Part shown: positions 1 through 11,794 of the stretch, in pieces
Layout: each line of letters begins with the position of its first letter
Position numbering within the stretch: the first letter of the stretch is position 1
DNA from: Charina bottae
Lineage: Eukaryota > Chordata > Lepidosauria > Squamata > Charinaidae
DNA: 64,000 nt
Direction: 5' to 3'
Assembly: GCA_023362775.1 (NCBI GenBank)
Contig: JALMGJ010000018.1
Span: forward strand, 1,116,001-1,180,000
Position numbers and translations under genes: made by a program
The notes under the pieces: model-generated
What the model saw: the letters and a program-made list of their open reading frames with translations, nothing else
What the model was told of the DNA's origin: nothing
Database searches by the model: none

Positions 1-209
1 AGCAATTTGAAAGCATGCAAATGCAAGTAAATTAATAGGTACCACTTTGGTGGGAAGGTAACAGCGTTCCGCATGCGTCATGCCGGCCACATGACTGTGG
101 AAGCGTCTTCGGACAACGCTGGCTCTTCGGCTAACAAACAGAGATGAGCACCGGCCCCTAGAGTCGGACACGACTGCACAAATGTGCGGGGGGAACCTTT
201 ACCTTTAAC
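1..209 (+). mobile_element. tRNA-type SINE, 5' part cut by window edge
   Basis: The sequence ends in a GGGGGGAACCTTTACC-type tail and carries the body seen complete, in reverse, at 6966-7294 and 61484-61770. The tRNA-like head would lie before position 1. The orientation is plus because the tail is on the right. The exact family name was not verified. Confidence 0.75.
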
Positions 210-734
210 TTACATGCATATTTAACCGAAACTAATAAATGCATCATCCTGCCATTTCATATTCTGAATATTCATATTCTGCGGCCGTGTTGACTCGGCT
301 GCATGAAGGACGGGACACAGGACTTCAACGGAGGCCTCTGCCCGCAGAATGCCTGATTGCTACTTTCTGGAGCACTTGGACTGTTTCTAAACAGCACAGA
401 AAGCTCATTTAAACTGGGAAACGGAGCAGTGTTCTGCCAGGTGGTTTATCAATTAGTGCCTTACAGGTTTTCCAGTGCTTCTGCCAGCATGGAGTTTTGC
501 CTGGCCATATTTTTTACGATGGGGAGGTGCCGGTTTGCCTGCTTCTGCCCCATTTTGCCCACTTCCTGGTGTTCTTCCTGCCAGGAGCGCCATTCCGTTG
601 AAATCCCAGATCTCATCACCGGCCACTCCCACGTCGTTCTGTGCTCTCCTCCGTGCCTGGGAACAATCCCAAGGATACTGCTGGAAGTGGGCTTTGGCAG
701 GGGTCTGGCAGGGGTCTGCCCCAAAATACAGTTC
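210..734. other. unassigned intergenic sequence
   Basis: Open frames here are short, overlap on both strands and show no recognisable domain. No repeat boundary is visible until the L1 homology starts near 735. Confidence 0.4.
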
Positions 735-2157
735 CAGATACATGATTTGAAACTGTATTTTGCAGTTTGCTGTTTGGTTTGGATGAAAGGGTGGGTGCTG
801 CTGAGAAATAGAAGCCTTTAGGAGTTAGAAGGACACGACCTGAGATTTGGGTGGCATGGGTATTTGTGGTCCTACAAAGTTAAGGTTAATGTGGATTTGA
901 AAAACCATTATGTTAGACGTGCCATATAGAAAATATAGAATAGATCAAATTCCAGGTTGTGTCCGAAAACACCTTTGTGGCTCTCAGCACAAGAAGCATT
1001 TTATAGACGAGAAATAATAGGCAAACACAAATGGCTAACCTACCGTGAGATACTAGGATTTTGTCAAGGGGAATACAAAATAAAATCAAGAGAACAATTG
1101 GTGGCAGAGGGATATAGTTGCCAGTGGTTTTCTTATTTACAGTTATCAGAAAGATTTAAAGTAGACAAAAGAGTTTATGGTTAAGACTGAGTTTGAAACA
1201 GAATTGTGTAGAAATGATGAACATATAATTGCTAAAATGTATGAACTTCTATTGAAATTTGAAATAGAAGAAGAACAAGTGAAAGAATGTATGATAAAGT
1301 GGGCTAAAAATTTTGGTCATAATATACAGATGGAGCAATGGGAAAATATGTGGTTGAAAGGATTGAAATTTACCCTGTTATAATCTTAAAGAGAATTTTT
1401 ATAAAATGATGTACCAGTGGTATATGTCACCAGAAAAATTGTCTAGAATGTTATAAAGGCACTTTAAAATTATGTTGGAAATGTGAACAAGAAGGGACAT
1501 TTTATCATGTTTAGTGGATGTGTAAAAAAAGCCAGAAAATTCTGGATTCAAATACACACACTGATTCAGAGGATTTTAAAGATTAATATACAATTGAGAC
1601 CAGAGGTTTTTCTTTGGGGATTGATGGACAAACAGTTGGGAAAAACTCATGGAACTTGGTTTTTGTACATGTTAACTGCAGCAAGATTATTGTATGCACA
1701 AAGATGGAAAGATTCAGCACTACCCACAATGGAGGAATGGTTGGTGAAGATGATGCAACTTGCTGAGATGGCTAAATTGATGACTTTGATCAGAAAAAAG
1801 ACAATATCTACGTTTATTGCTGACTGGAAACCCCTTGTGGTCTTTTTTGTGTAAAAGAGAAAAAAATGAACTTGTGATTTATGGTTTTGATGATTAGGTA
1901 GGATAGATTATAGAAAGAAGAGAGGTATGTTGTGACCATAAAGTAAGAAGTAAATCTATAATTGTACTTATAACTGCTGTAAAGATTGGAAGCCATTTCT
2001 TTGTATCTTTTTTCTTTCTTTTCTATTTTTCTTTTCTTTTTTTTCTTTCTTGCACTTTTAGCTTTCTCTTTGATTTTTCTTTTTCTTTTCTTTTTCTTAC
2101 TTTATATTAGTTTGTAATAATCTTCCTTTAATTTTTTTTAAATAAAATTACGCACCA
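735..2157 (+). mobile_element. L1 LINE, 3' fragment (ORF2 C-terminus, decayed)
   Basis: Broken frames reproduce the C-terminal third of L1 ORF2: an LxxEGHDLRFGWHGYLW-like block near 820-870, an EFETELC...HIIAKMYELLLK block at 1177-1383 and a FYHxxWxC-like zinc-motif region near 1490-1530. They parallel the other two L1 copies in this window. Several stops and frameshifts separate the pieces, so the copy is dead. The tail is pyrimidine-rich, then AATAAA-like and A-rich near 2140-2157. The 5' part (5'UTR, ORF1, endonuclease, RT core) is absent, typical of 5' truncation. Confidence 0.8.
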
Positions 2158-2621
2158 CAAAAAAGAAGGAGAGCCCCTGTCCCATGCTCAGAGACAGCCA
2201 GGCTGACAGTCCCAACGGCAGAGCACCTTGTGGCAACCTGACCGGTGACTGGGTCCTCTGGTTCAAGCACCCACTTCTACTTGCCCGAGTTTGCCCACCG
2301 TGCACAAAGGCGTGATGAGTGGTTGTTTTTCTCACCAGTAGGTGACAATGGCTGGGAGGGGAATGAAGCCAAAGGAATCCACTGATCTCTCTCCTTAACA
2401 TGTCCCGTTTAAAACCCTGAACAGAACCGGGATCCACAATGAGGGCAGCCCAATTTATGCTGGCATCCTTTTCGGCTGTCTGGCTGGGCCCTAAGAGCCA
2501 TCTTAGGGCACCGCCTGGCTCTTCATGGGCAGTGTGAAGGTTGCTGTGGTATCCTTCCTTCAAACTTGCTCCTTATTTACTGGGGATTATTTCCAAAGTT
2601 CATTGCAGTGAAGCCCTAGAA

Positions 2622-2830
2622 CAGGGCTTTCCAAAGTTTTCCCGCAGCGACACACCAACCGCCGTTGGTGTGTCGCCGCGGGAAAACCCAGAAGTGCCGC
2701 CGTTAGTGTGTCACCGTGGGAAAACCCGGAAGCGCTGATGATGATCAGCGCTTCCGGGTTGTGTGGCGACACACCAGACTGTGTGTGGCGACACACTTTT
2801 GTGTCGCGACACACAGTTTGGAAAGCTCTG
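2622..2830. mobile_element. hAT-type MITE (CAGGGCTTTCCAAA family)
   Basis: Terminal inverted repeats CAGGGCTTTCCAAA and TTTGGAAAGCTCTG are flanked by a perfect 8-bp duplication CCCTAGAA (2614-2621 and 2831-2838). The 8-bp target with central CTAG fits hAT transposases. The interior holds inverted GTGTGTCGCGACACA-like motifs and no coding capacity. Confidence 0.85.
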
Positions 2831-2910
2831 CCCTAGAAGATATCCAGGTGAAAGTAGACATGGTTAATGTTGTGTAAAGAGCTTACTATCCCTTCAAGGC
2901 AACCACAGAA

Positions 2911-2980
2911 GGGGGTCAAAAAAGTCAAGATGGCGATTTCAATCACACCGTTGCAGCCACCATCTTGACTTTTTGGGGCC
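2911..2980. mobile_element. short palindromic MITE (GTCAAGATGGC family)
   Basis: The arms AAAAGTCAAGATGGC and its complement face each other across a short CpG-containing centre. Related copies lie at 8303-8496, 10900-11040 and 12337-12412. The superfamily is not assigned because no clean target duplication was found. Confidence 0.55.
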
Positions 2981-2989
2981 CTCCCATGG

Positions 2990-4440
2990 ACAACTCTGTG
3001 CCAAAAATGAAGTAGGTGAGGCTTCCCCTTTACAACTATGGACACGTCTTTTTTCAAATCAAGTCTTGAAGCAGCTCAAATCATAAATGCCTTTTGCTCT
3101 CAGATTGCAAACTTGAATCAAATTGTGTTCTCTTTGCATGGCAAATCTTCAGTTTTAACCAAAATCAGGAGTGGTTTGCACTAGCTTCATTTGGGATGTG
3201 TGCTGGCACTCTTGGAGGGCCTTACCTGGCAGTGCCACCTTCAGCATCCTAATAATAAAGCCCAGGGATCGTCACAGTCCCTTATTCCACGCTTGGAGCT
3301 CCTTTGTCCCAATTCTCAGACTTTGCTGCCCTCCTGTGCCTTTTAGTGGAAGCGTCATCTCACATCTAACACAAACGCCCAAAAGCATCCAGCTGGCTGC
3401 GAGATTTTCAAAATCCCAAACCCCGTTCAGGCATTCTGCAACTCAGCCTTGCAAAATAAGGTCCAAGCGCTGAAGTTTCTTCATCAAGGAAGGTGGGAAA
3501 CAGAAGTGGGAGGATGAATGAATGGAGCTGAGGTTGAAGATGGAGCTGCATCACTTACAGCAAACCGAGGAAGTCCGGAGTAGCCAGTTTGGGTCTGCGA
3601 AATGCAGCCGTGGGTTGTAACCAGGGCTCTCCTCAGAAGGTGCTGGGATCAGATGGCAACTGGATTCAATGGGCATTGCAAAACCTTCTCCGTTTTGGCC
3701 CCCACCTAAAGAACCCCTGCCTCTCATCTGAATAATCTATGCTAGCAAAGAAGAGTATTTTTACGATAGTGGCTCCTGTTGGATTCTGCCAGATGTGCTG
3801 GTTGGTTTCTGGTTTCTTTATTGGTTTACTGGTGTGGCCTTTAGTTTGGCTTTAGACAGCCTGAATAAAGCTATTTTCTTCTGAAATCTTCTAACCTCCT
3901 CCTGTGACCAGGAAACTTCAGAAACGCATTTGTTCTTTTTCCTTTGGCTCCATTCATTCATCACAGGACCATGAACTGAAATAATCGATCAGGCCTTCTG
4001 AACTTGATTTGCTCCGACTGCAGGGCCCTCGGAGTTCTGAGAACAAGGTTTGCCCTCTGAGGCATTTCTTTGAATTCAGACTGTTTTATTTTATGTCCTG
4101 AGGGGAAATTATCTGTAGAGTGAAGCCCACGGACGCAGATAAATATTAGCCAAAATGTACAAAAGGAATAGAGGAGTCTGTTTCTAACAGGAAAAATGGA
4201 TGGTATCGCAATAGTAAAGCTAAAGGTGTTTTTCTTTTAATTATTTACCTACTGGCTTATACACCACTCCAAACATTCCAGACCCTATTCTGTAAATAAG
4301 ATTTAAAATATACATGCACCAAGCATCAATTTTTCATGCTTTTCCTGCTGAGGAGCAATACAAGAACTCCGTGACGGTAAAACCCCAAACTAGAAGAGGG
4401 AGCAGCATTTAGGGCATATTCAACCGCAACCCCTACTGGA
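2990..4440. other. intergenic, nothing recognised
   Basis: No coding domain, splice-consistent exon or clear repeat boundary was seen. The open frame at 3171-3473 shows no recognisable domain. Confidence 0.4.
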
Positions 4441-4550
4441 AAGATTTTAATGGCCTTTCTCAAACTCAGCAGGGTTGACACGGAGGGGTGCTCGGGGGGG
4501 GGGGATGCTGTTCCACAGACGGGTCTGCCTCCGAGGTCTCTTGAGAAGGG

Positions 4551-5270
4551 ATGGACAGAACCGAATGGGAGACAGCTACCCAGCTCCTGAACCCTCCTTG
4601 GGCCTTCCTGTGTGGGGGGCTGCAGGGTTCTCTCTCTCCCTTCTTAGTCAACATCTACATGAAGCTGCTGGGTGAGGTCAGATGCTGGTTTGGGGTTCGG
4701 TATCATCAGTGTGCCGATGGTACCCAATTATGTTTTTTGGCTCCAGGCCAGCCAAGTGAGGCTGTCGAGGTTCTGTCCCGCTGCCTGGAGGCTCTGCGGG
4801 TTTGGATGGGGAGGAACCGTCTCCGACTCAGTCCTACCAAGACCGAGTGGCCGTGGGTGTTTGGACCGCCCGGATCTGGGGGTATCCCATCTGTGACCTT
4901 GGGTGGGATGGCACTTTACCATTCAAGGGTGGCGCACAATTTAGGGGTCTTCCTGGACTCACAGCTCCTGCTTGGTGAGCAGGTGGCAGCTGCGGCCAGG
5001 AACGCCTTTGTACAACTTCATCTGGAGCACCAGTTTCGCCCTTTCCTAGGTCAGGGGTTCTTCAGCCACTCATGCCCTGGTCACCTCATGGCTTGACTCC
5101 TGCAATGCGCTCTACATGAGGCTGCCTTTGAAGATCACCTGGAAGCTTCAACTGGTCCAGATTGTGGTGGCATGGGCAGTGATGGGCACGCCTCAGTGTG
5201 CCCATGTAACACCTCTGCTTTGCAGGCTTCATTGGTTGCCGGTTTGCTTTGGGGTGTGATTCAAGGTGGA
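4551..5270 (+). mobile_element. CR1 LINE fragment (reverse transcriptase)
   Basis: The frame from 4551 contains a CR1-type RT block: SPFLVNIYMKLLGE, then YHQCADGTQLCF (motif C, normally YADDTQLY, with the second catalytic Asp changed to Gly), then LRLSPTKTEW. Conserved CR1 spacing continues to about 5090 and then decays. With the YADD motif lost, the fragment is non-functional. Both ends are truncated. Confidence 0.8.
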
Positions 5271-5289
5271 TTTCTAGATTCAAATCCAG

Positions 5290-6715
5290 AAATTACCATT
5301 TCATAGCTTCCTGTGGAAAATGGCCGACTGAACAACTTTGCCTGTGAGCTCCACGGGCAGAGCTGGCAACGTGGAGGTTTTTTTTGGGCACAGACTGGTT
5401 TTTCTGTAGCCCCAAGTGTTTTTCCGGATTAAGGACAACACTAAGAATCGACCCATTTGTCCTCCAGACGGTGAGTTGCAGCCAGGAGACCGTAGACGGT
5501 GTCTGCGACCGAGCGGTAAGACTACACCGGGAGGCTAGGATTTAATCTTGTCAATCCCACGCTTGCATTCCCTTATTAAAAGGGGAGTTAAGTTGTTGCC
5601 TTTCCACATCTTAAACACCCAATTTGTTTTCAAGTTCTGTATTTTAAGAGAAGCTTTTTGCAGTAAGAAAAAGAGGAACCTCTGGGTGATTATAGTTATT
5701 TTTGGAACTTCTTATTTACAAAAAAAAAAAGTTTTGGCTTTCTTCCCCACCTGGGTTATATTTAAAGTAATACTGTAATACTGCCTTTCTGTTGTTATCT
5801 TTCTGGCTAAATTCCAAGGATGAAGTGTTTTTTTCTCTCTTCATGTATCTATTATTTTAAATTGTACTTTCTGTTTACTTTTTTTTTTCCTACTGTCTGC
5901 CTGAATATATTTTTTTTTTGTTAATTTTGGATTAATTCATTAACCTCTATCTTTGTGAGTTAACTTTTTAGGGTGTGCTGTAATTTGCTGTCTGAATAAT
6001 GGAAGAGTTTAAAGATTTAAGAAAATTACGTTGTCAGCAAGAAAATATCCTCTTAAAGGGCTGTAAAACCATCATACAGACTATTTGGGACATTAGGGAT
6101 GAGATCTTGGTCAAAATGGAACAATTATGTGAAAATACTGTGATTGAAGAAGACACGGGAAAAGATGGCGTTTTTGCTGTTGCGGGCGAAAATGAAATGC
6201 TCTCGGCTGAGAATTCTAAACTGATGTTTATGGGATTAAAACAACTGTTTAATTTTAAGATTGTAGAAAGAGTTGCTAAGTGGTGGGAATGTTTTGACTG
6301 TTTCGGTCAATGTTTTGGGAAAGAAGAATGTGCTGTGTGGGAGTTTTTTTTCTCTTTCGCTGGAAACTTTTTTTTCTCTTTCGCTGGAAACTTTGTATTT
6401 CCTGAAGCTATTGTACATCTCTGGGAAAAAAAAGTGCTGTTGGTGTTGCCCTGGTATATTTTGAGGAGGGGTAAAAAATTAAGAATATTTAATTGGACTG
6501 ATAATGAGGTTAATCTGACTTATAGGATCTTTGATTTCTAAGACTTAAAAGATATTTTTTATTCTGGTAATATTTTATATTGTTTTTAAGCATAATTAGG
6601 GTTAAGATAGTTAATTATATAAGTAGACAATTTATAAAAATTAAGAATATATAATTGGATTGATAAAGAGATTAATATGATTGTTTCATAGGGTTATAGA
6701 TTTATAAAACTGAGT
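5290..6715 (+). mobile_element. retroelement-like fragment with a 180-residue open frame
   Basis: The stretch has an L1-like layout: a G/C-rich leader (5290-5540), an A/T-rich spacer and then an open frame at 5999-6541 whose start (MEEFKDLRKLRCQQEN) is charged and coil-like. Inside is a 22-bp tandem duplication (about 6347-6390) translating to a repeated FFFSFAGN. A segment near 6478-6560 recurs in diverged form near 6640-6700. No RT, endonuclease or RRM motif was identified, so assignment to an L1-related or other non-autonomous element is an inference. Confidence 0.4.
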
Positions 6716-6927
6716 GAACGAACTCAGTCCAACCACCAGGACATGGGAATACTTCTCACAATGAACATGCTAATCACACTCATCAGCCACTCGTTAACAT
6801 TTCAACACAACAAAAAAACCCACCTAATCTCCTATAACTTAGCTCTATAAATAGAAAACAAACAAAACATTGCCACTCTACCTGGGCACAGAGATTTTGC
6901 TTCTGTCTGTGCTCCTGCGCATCTCTG

Positions 6928-7495
6928 GTCACAGCCAGAGATGCGCAGCTCCTGGCCAATCTTAGTAAAGGTAAAGGTTCCCCCCGCACAGTTGTGCAGT
7001 CGTGTCCAACTCTAGGGGCCGGTGCTCATCTCCGTTTGTTAGCCGAAGAGCCAGCACTCTCCGAAGACGCTTCTGCGGTCATGTGGCCGGAATGATGTGC
7101 GTGGAACGCTGTTACCTACCCACCGAAGTGGTACCTATTCATCTACTTGCATTTGCATGCTTTCGAATTGCTAGGTTGGCAAGAGCTGGGGCGAGTGTGG
7201 GAGCTCACTCCATCACGCGGGGCTAGGGATTCGAACCTCTGAACTTGTGACCTTCCGATCAACAAGCCTGGTGTCTTACCCGCTGAGCCACCACGGCCAA
7301 TCTTAGCAGACCTCAAAAGTCTCACCAGGGTTTGACCTGATCAGTACTTGGATGGGAGGCCACCAGGAAATCCCCAGGCTGTATGCAAGGCCAGGAAATG
7401 GAAAACAAGCATCCCGAAAGGCGGCCATGGCAAACCATTTCTATATTGTTGCCCAGGAAACTGCTCAAATGGGTCTGTGAAACTATTATTTTTAT
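6928..7495 (+). mobile_element. 5S-rRNA-derived SINE, split by a younger SINE
   Basis: Positions 7300-7370 carry a 5S-rRNA-like head: GACCTGATCAGTACTTGGAT matches the 5S internal promoter region (…AGTACTTGGATGGGAG). The body GCGGCCATGGCAAACCATTT follows, typical of squamate 5S SINEs. The head is interrupted at 6966-7294 by another SINE flanked by a duplicated GGCCAATCTTAG. The outer ends are approximate. Confidence 0.8.
6966..7294 (-). mobile_element. tRNA-derived SINE, complete, inserted in the 5S SINE
   Basis: Read on the minus strand it starts with a tRNA-like head near 7290 (A box TGGCTCAGCGGG, B box GGTTCGAATCC) and ends with GGAACCTTTACCTTTAC at 6966. The 12-bp duplication GGCCAATCTTAG flanks it exactly (6954-6965 and 7295-7306). 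Confidence 0.9.
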
Positions 7496-7851
7496 GATAG
7501 TTCAAAGGGAGCCCTTTTTTCCACGAAGACTTGAGGATGATGGAGAGCAAAAACACCATTATGTTGAGAGACACTATTCTAGCACTCTTCAGTATTCATT
7601 TTTTCTTCATGACTAATATTCTCATGACTAATAGGGCTCTAATGCCAGGGACAATGTGACAAGTTCAACAACAACTTCTCCTCCTCCTCCTCCCCCTCTT
7701 CCTCCCTCCTCCTATATTAAATTCCCAACTAGCCTCCAGGTCATTGGTGAGAGATCAATTTTGCCCCAAGTCCCCCCAGTGAGCCTGAGTGGGGATGCAA
7801 GGATGTGAGGGCAGACAGGTACATGCATGGTGACCCCTCTCCTTCCTTTTA

Positions 7852-7975
7852 ATGTTTGTTTATTTATTTAAAGCGTTTGTATAGCCACCCATCTTAAAAC
7901 ATGCTCTGGGTGGCTTACAGTCAATAAAACAATAAAAACAATCATAAAACCATAAAACTAAAAAACAAAAACTGG
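7852..7975 (-). mobile_element. CR1/L2-type 3' tail fragment
   Basis: On the minus strand it reads CCACCCAGAGCATG…GGGTGGCTATACAAACG, ending in an AAATAAATAAAC microsatellite. This is the short 3'-end type seen elsewhere in the window (26172, 32745, 61404). Only the tail is present. Confidence 0.5.
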
Positions 7976-8302
7976 CCCAAGTTCACTGGCTGGAGAACGT
8001 GGGGAGTTGCAACCCCAATACATTGCAGGCACCGGGTTAGCTAAGACCAGCGCGGCACGTCTGTTGGGTGTGATATTTCTGTGACGCTCTGCTTGTGTTC
8101 TGGGACGGGGTCAGGTGCTCAGTCATCCTTTTCCAACCAAAAGTGCAATGGCCTCCAGCCCCCCATGGTCCCAGTCCCCATGGCTAATGGGGGGTATGAG
8201 AATGGAAGTCTAAAGAGCATGGATGGCATGCAAAGTGATAGAAGTCACTCAGCCACCAGGATCATGTGGGAAGGAGTAAAACCTTTTAAATGACCCTCTA
8301 CT

Positions 8303-8496
8303 GTCGACATCGGGGGTGTATGCAGGGAAGAGGTCAAAACAGTCAAGATGGCAGCCACAAACATTTGATCCAACCCCTCTTTCTTGTGTGAGTTGTGATG
8401 CATGTAAAAATGGGCGGGGCTTGATCGCATGGTTTGTGGCCACCATCTTGACTTTTTTGACACCCCTCCCCCCATGGACACCCCCGGTCAACATGG
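8303..8496. mobile_element. palindromic MITE (GTCAAGATGGC family), long copy
   Basis: Outer arms CGGGGGTGT and ACACCCCCG, with inner arms around GTCAAGATGGC near 8343 and the complementary CATCTTGAC near 8444, enclose about 90 bp of unique centre. The same inner arms occur at 2911, 10900 and 12337. Confidence 0.55.
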
Positions 8497-8499
8497 TCT

Positions 8500-10290
8500 C
8501 TTTATTATCTGCTTAGAGCTCTCAAGAAAAAGAGCAGGAGCCCATCTTGTTCAATTAACTGCAGGTAAAGATTTGCAGGCTTTAATGCAAAATCGTCAAC
8601 CGTCCCTGAAGCTCATCCATAAATAAATGTGTGCTTGACCAAAGCACCACGAACCTCTGCAATGGGGCTTTCTCCATCCCGGGACTTTTAGAGAGTCAGA
8701 AATAGAAGCGAGCAGAGGCCACTTCAGCACACCCCTGATTTCTCTCAAAAGCACTTAGAATCTGAACTGACTTGGCCAGGCTTGAAATCCGGCTGTGAGG
8801 GGGAGCAGCTAAGCCAGGCCACCATTCCTCTCTGGCTTTGAAGACCCTGTGCAATAGCGACGAGGGGCAGGCAAGACTCCTTGCCCAGAGAAAAATAGCT
8901 CACCCGGTTTCCTCACAGCTGCCTGGAGGAAAGGGCAAGAGAGAGGTTGCCTCATCTGCCGACACGCTAACCCTGAGTTCTCAGACCAGTCCAGGGCTGA
9001 TTCAGAACTGGGGCAAAGCCCTCACCTAGAAACACCCCGAGATGGAAACGTCCCCCCTCAGACGTTAGCTAGCTGGTGGGAGAGCAGCAGGAGAACCCCC
9101 CACAGAAGGGGAACAGGCCCAAACAGGGAAAATGTACTGTGTCAGAAGCAGGCGAACTACTGCCGTTTTAAGAGACTTTTCTATTTCCAAAAGCGGAAAT
9201 TTCTCACAAGGGCTGTTATTATGCCTGTCATCATCATTACAGGATACAATTTGTTGTTCTCAAATTGCAAGATTAAAATTGTCCCCTGGAAGAGGACCTT
9301 TCATTTTCACGAGGCCTAGCCGTGCCCGTTCCTTGCCAGTCCGCCCCAGCAAATATAAGAGGTTTTCTTTGGAGGAAACAGGTGCCATTTTTTGATCTGT
9401 TGCCAAAGTATCCGTTTGGTTACCTCCATTATTAGAAATGCACGTCTTAAAAAATCTAAACCATTTCAGGGCAGGGCTAGAGCAGAGTAAGGAAGCATGG
9501 GTTTTGGCATCTTTTCTCTCGCTCCATGCCTCCTGCATCTTTGCTTCTGTAGATTCCCAGTCCTGCAGGGCTGTCTGTCTGCAGCCTAAGAAGCATTCCT
9601 CTGGAATTGTGAGAATTGTGAGAAGAGTTTGTGCAAACCTCTTGTATGGCCAACCCCTGAATTCCTATAAGAATCTGAGATCCCATGCTGCCCAAATCAG
9701 AGATTTCAGACGGAGGTTTCAAAAGGAGACAGCTTTTATTTGACCAAATAAAAGGCTGGGTGAGGTACACACACACACTGTGGAATTTTACCAGGCTTTT
9801 TATAGGGTATAGGAACAAAGAGATTTACATATCTAGTATAGGAACCAATCAGACAATTGAATTCTATTATCACCTCCTTTCTGACATCTTCTTTCTGGCA
9901 TTTTCCAGATGTAAGCACGGAAAGAAAATAATTGGCAGGAAAAGTAATTGATAATTCTTTTGGATAAGGCAGGAACATAAATCATTTGGCAGAAAACAGG
10001 AATCACTTTGATCCCTGACCGATCTCCTTTGTCCATCTTAGAGAGAAAAGACCTTGAGGGCAATCTGGGGCAGTCTGGCTCTGCCTTAATTAACAGGTTA
10101 CATTTCAAAGGAAAACATTCACATTCCTCCTTATCTCTCCTTTACAATGGGGCCTCTTTCTTAATGAGACTTTTTGCTCTTCTAAACAAATGGACTGGTG
10201 TGAAAGGAAGAAACTGATTACCATGAGTTCATTACAAATGCTAAAGGTGTTTCTTGTGTATACTAGAAATGCTAAAAGCTACAAATGTTT
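8500..10290. other. intergenic; possible old LTR-like piece at 9690-10190
   Basis: No host exon was recognised. From about 9697 the sequence has a minus-strand polyadenylation-like TTTTATTTG motif followed by a short CA run, then several hundred bases of mixed sequence. This resembles a reversed LTR, but no TG…CA ends or target duplication were located. Confidence 0.25.
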
Positions 10291-10294
10291 ATTG

Positions 10295-10601
10295 CAGAGC
10301 TTTCCAAACTGTGTGTCGCGACACAAAAGTGTGTCGCCACACACAGCGTGGTGTGTCGCCACACCAACCGGAAGTGGCGGCGCGCGCATGGTGGCAGCGG
10401 CTGCCGCTGCCGCGGCCACCGTGCACGCGCACACCGCCGCACGCCCCCCTGCGCCGCCGCACGCCCCCCGCGCTGCCGCCATGCGCGTGCGCGCCACCGC
10501 ACGCCCTCCTGTGTCGCCGCCGCGTGCACGCGCCCCCGCGCCGCCGCTGCCGCCGCACCGCCACTGGCATATCGCCAGCGGCAGCACTTTGGAAAGCCCT
10601 G
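10295..10601. mobile_element. hAT-type MITE with GCC-rich core
   Basis: The ends are CAGAGCTTTCCAAACTG and TTTGGAAAGCCCTG. The 8-bp duplication is GTTTATTG (10287-10294) and GTTTATTA (10602-10609), 7 of 8 identical. The core (10370-10590) is dense in CCG/CGC triplets and CpG, which creates long spurious open frames rich in Arg, Ala and Pro on both strands. Confidence 0.85.
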
Positions 10602-10899
10602 GTTTATTAGAACTTCTAAAACTATAAACTACAAGGGGGGGGGGGGGCGGGCCTAATACTCTGATGCACGGAGTTCACTTGCACGCTAGCCTACTTCTGA
10701 GAGCAGGCAGGAGGGAGCCTCGGCCAAAGGGTGCCCTCCTGGGCCCACACAGTGCCCCGCACGGCGTCCCAACTTGGCTGCAAAGGAAATGCAGAAAAAA
10801 TGGTTCTGCTGCTATTTTTCTGCAGCTGCAGAAAAGGGTTCCTTTGTGGTGAGAATGTACAACACCAGCCATGCGGGAGGGGCCTCAACCGACACGCAG

Positions 10900-11040
10900 G
10901 CAGGGGTGTCTACAGGGGGCATCACAAAAGTCAAAATGGCGGCCATGCAACCCAAACCCCGCTACTTTTTTACGTGTGTTGTGCGTGCATCTCAATCACA
11001 CTGCAGGGTTGGGGCCGTATCTTGACTTTCAAGCCCCCAG
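10900..11040. mobile_element. MITE copy (GTCAAGATGGC family), diverged
   Basis: AAAAGTCAAAATGGCGGCC near 10926 and a complementary TCTTGACTTTC near 11020 form the inner arms. The ends are approximate. Confidence 0.4.
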
Positions 11041-11524
11041 CCGCCCCTGCAAACCAACTGCCTCAAAAGCAGCAGAAAGATCCCTCTGTTTTCCTACATA
11101 TTTTTATGGCTCCAGTAGAAAGTCTAGTCAAACTTCTCCACTGCGAGGGGAGATTAGGGCAGAGACTTACTCCAGAAGCAGAAACTTTCACTCCAATGGG
11201 GCAAGAGGCGTTCAGGTGATTTACAGCTCTCAGATCTGTGCTGCAACCACGCAGGCGGCCACTAGAGGGCCTCAAAGAGTTTTTGGTATCTCTTGACTGC
11301 CACCTAGAGGTTGTCTCAATTTTTGCAGCCCAGACCTAGGCGCCCTGAAGCAAATACAAACATCCGCAAACAACGATCAACATGCACAGGCCAGCTTTTC
11401 AGGTCTTGCCTTTCAGTGTGGCCAAGCCCCGGCAGGGGTGGGGTGGTGGGCGATGTTCAGAGGAAGGAGGAAATGGGGAGGGGATTCCACAATTGGAACC
11501 CGGAAGGTCTGATGGCCCGACTCC

Positions 11525-11794
11525 GCTGCCGCTGCTGCACGCAGCAGAGGCGGTGCACCATCAGCGCTTCCGGGGTTGTCACGCAACACACTTGGGGCCC
11601 CCGGGCAACACAGTACTGCATAGCTTTCCAAACTGTGTGTCGCGACACAATGCCATGGCGCTCTTAGGTTTTTGCACACCGCCACAGCGGCAGCGCTTCC
11701 GGGTTTTCGCACGCCACCATTGGTGTGTCGCCAACGGAAAAAGTTTGGAAAGCCCTGCAGTACTGTGTCGCGACACACAGTTTGGAAAGCCCTG
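11525..11794. mobile_element. hAT-type MITE, outer copy with left end lost
   Basis: The right end TTTGGAAAGCCCTG finishes at 11794 and is preceded by the TGTCGCGACACACAG subterminal block. A second copy of the same family (11619-11757) sits inside it. The left terminus is not recognisable, so its start is approximate. Confidence 0.6.
11619..11757. mobile_element. hAT-type MITE nested in its own family
   Basis: The ends are CATAGCTTTCCAAACTG (one change from CAGAGC) and TTTGGAAAGCCCTG. A perfect 8-bp duplication CAGTACTG flanks it (11611-11618 and 11758-11765). It lies inside the outer copy ending at 11794. Confidence 0.85.

Noticed and set aside
7685..7720. Polypyrimidine run as a regulatory triplex or CRISPR-like array
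   Set aside because: Simple CTC/CCT low-complexity sequence; no regular repeat-spacer structure anywhere in the window.
10190..10656. Overlapping Arg/Pro/Ala-rich frames on both strands
   Set aside because: They are products of the GCC-rich core of a hAT MITE, bounded by its ends and target duplication.
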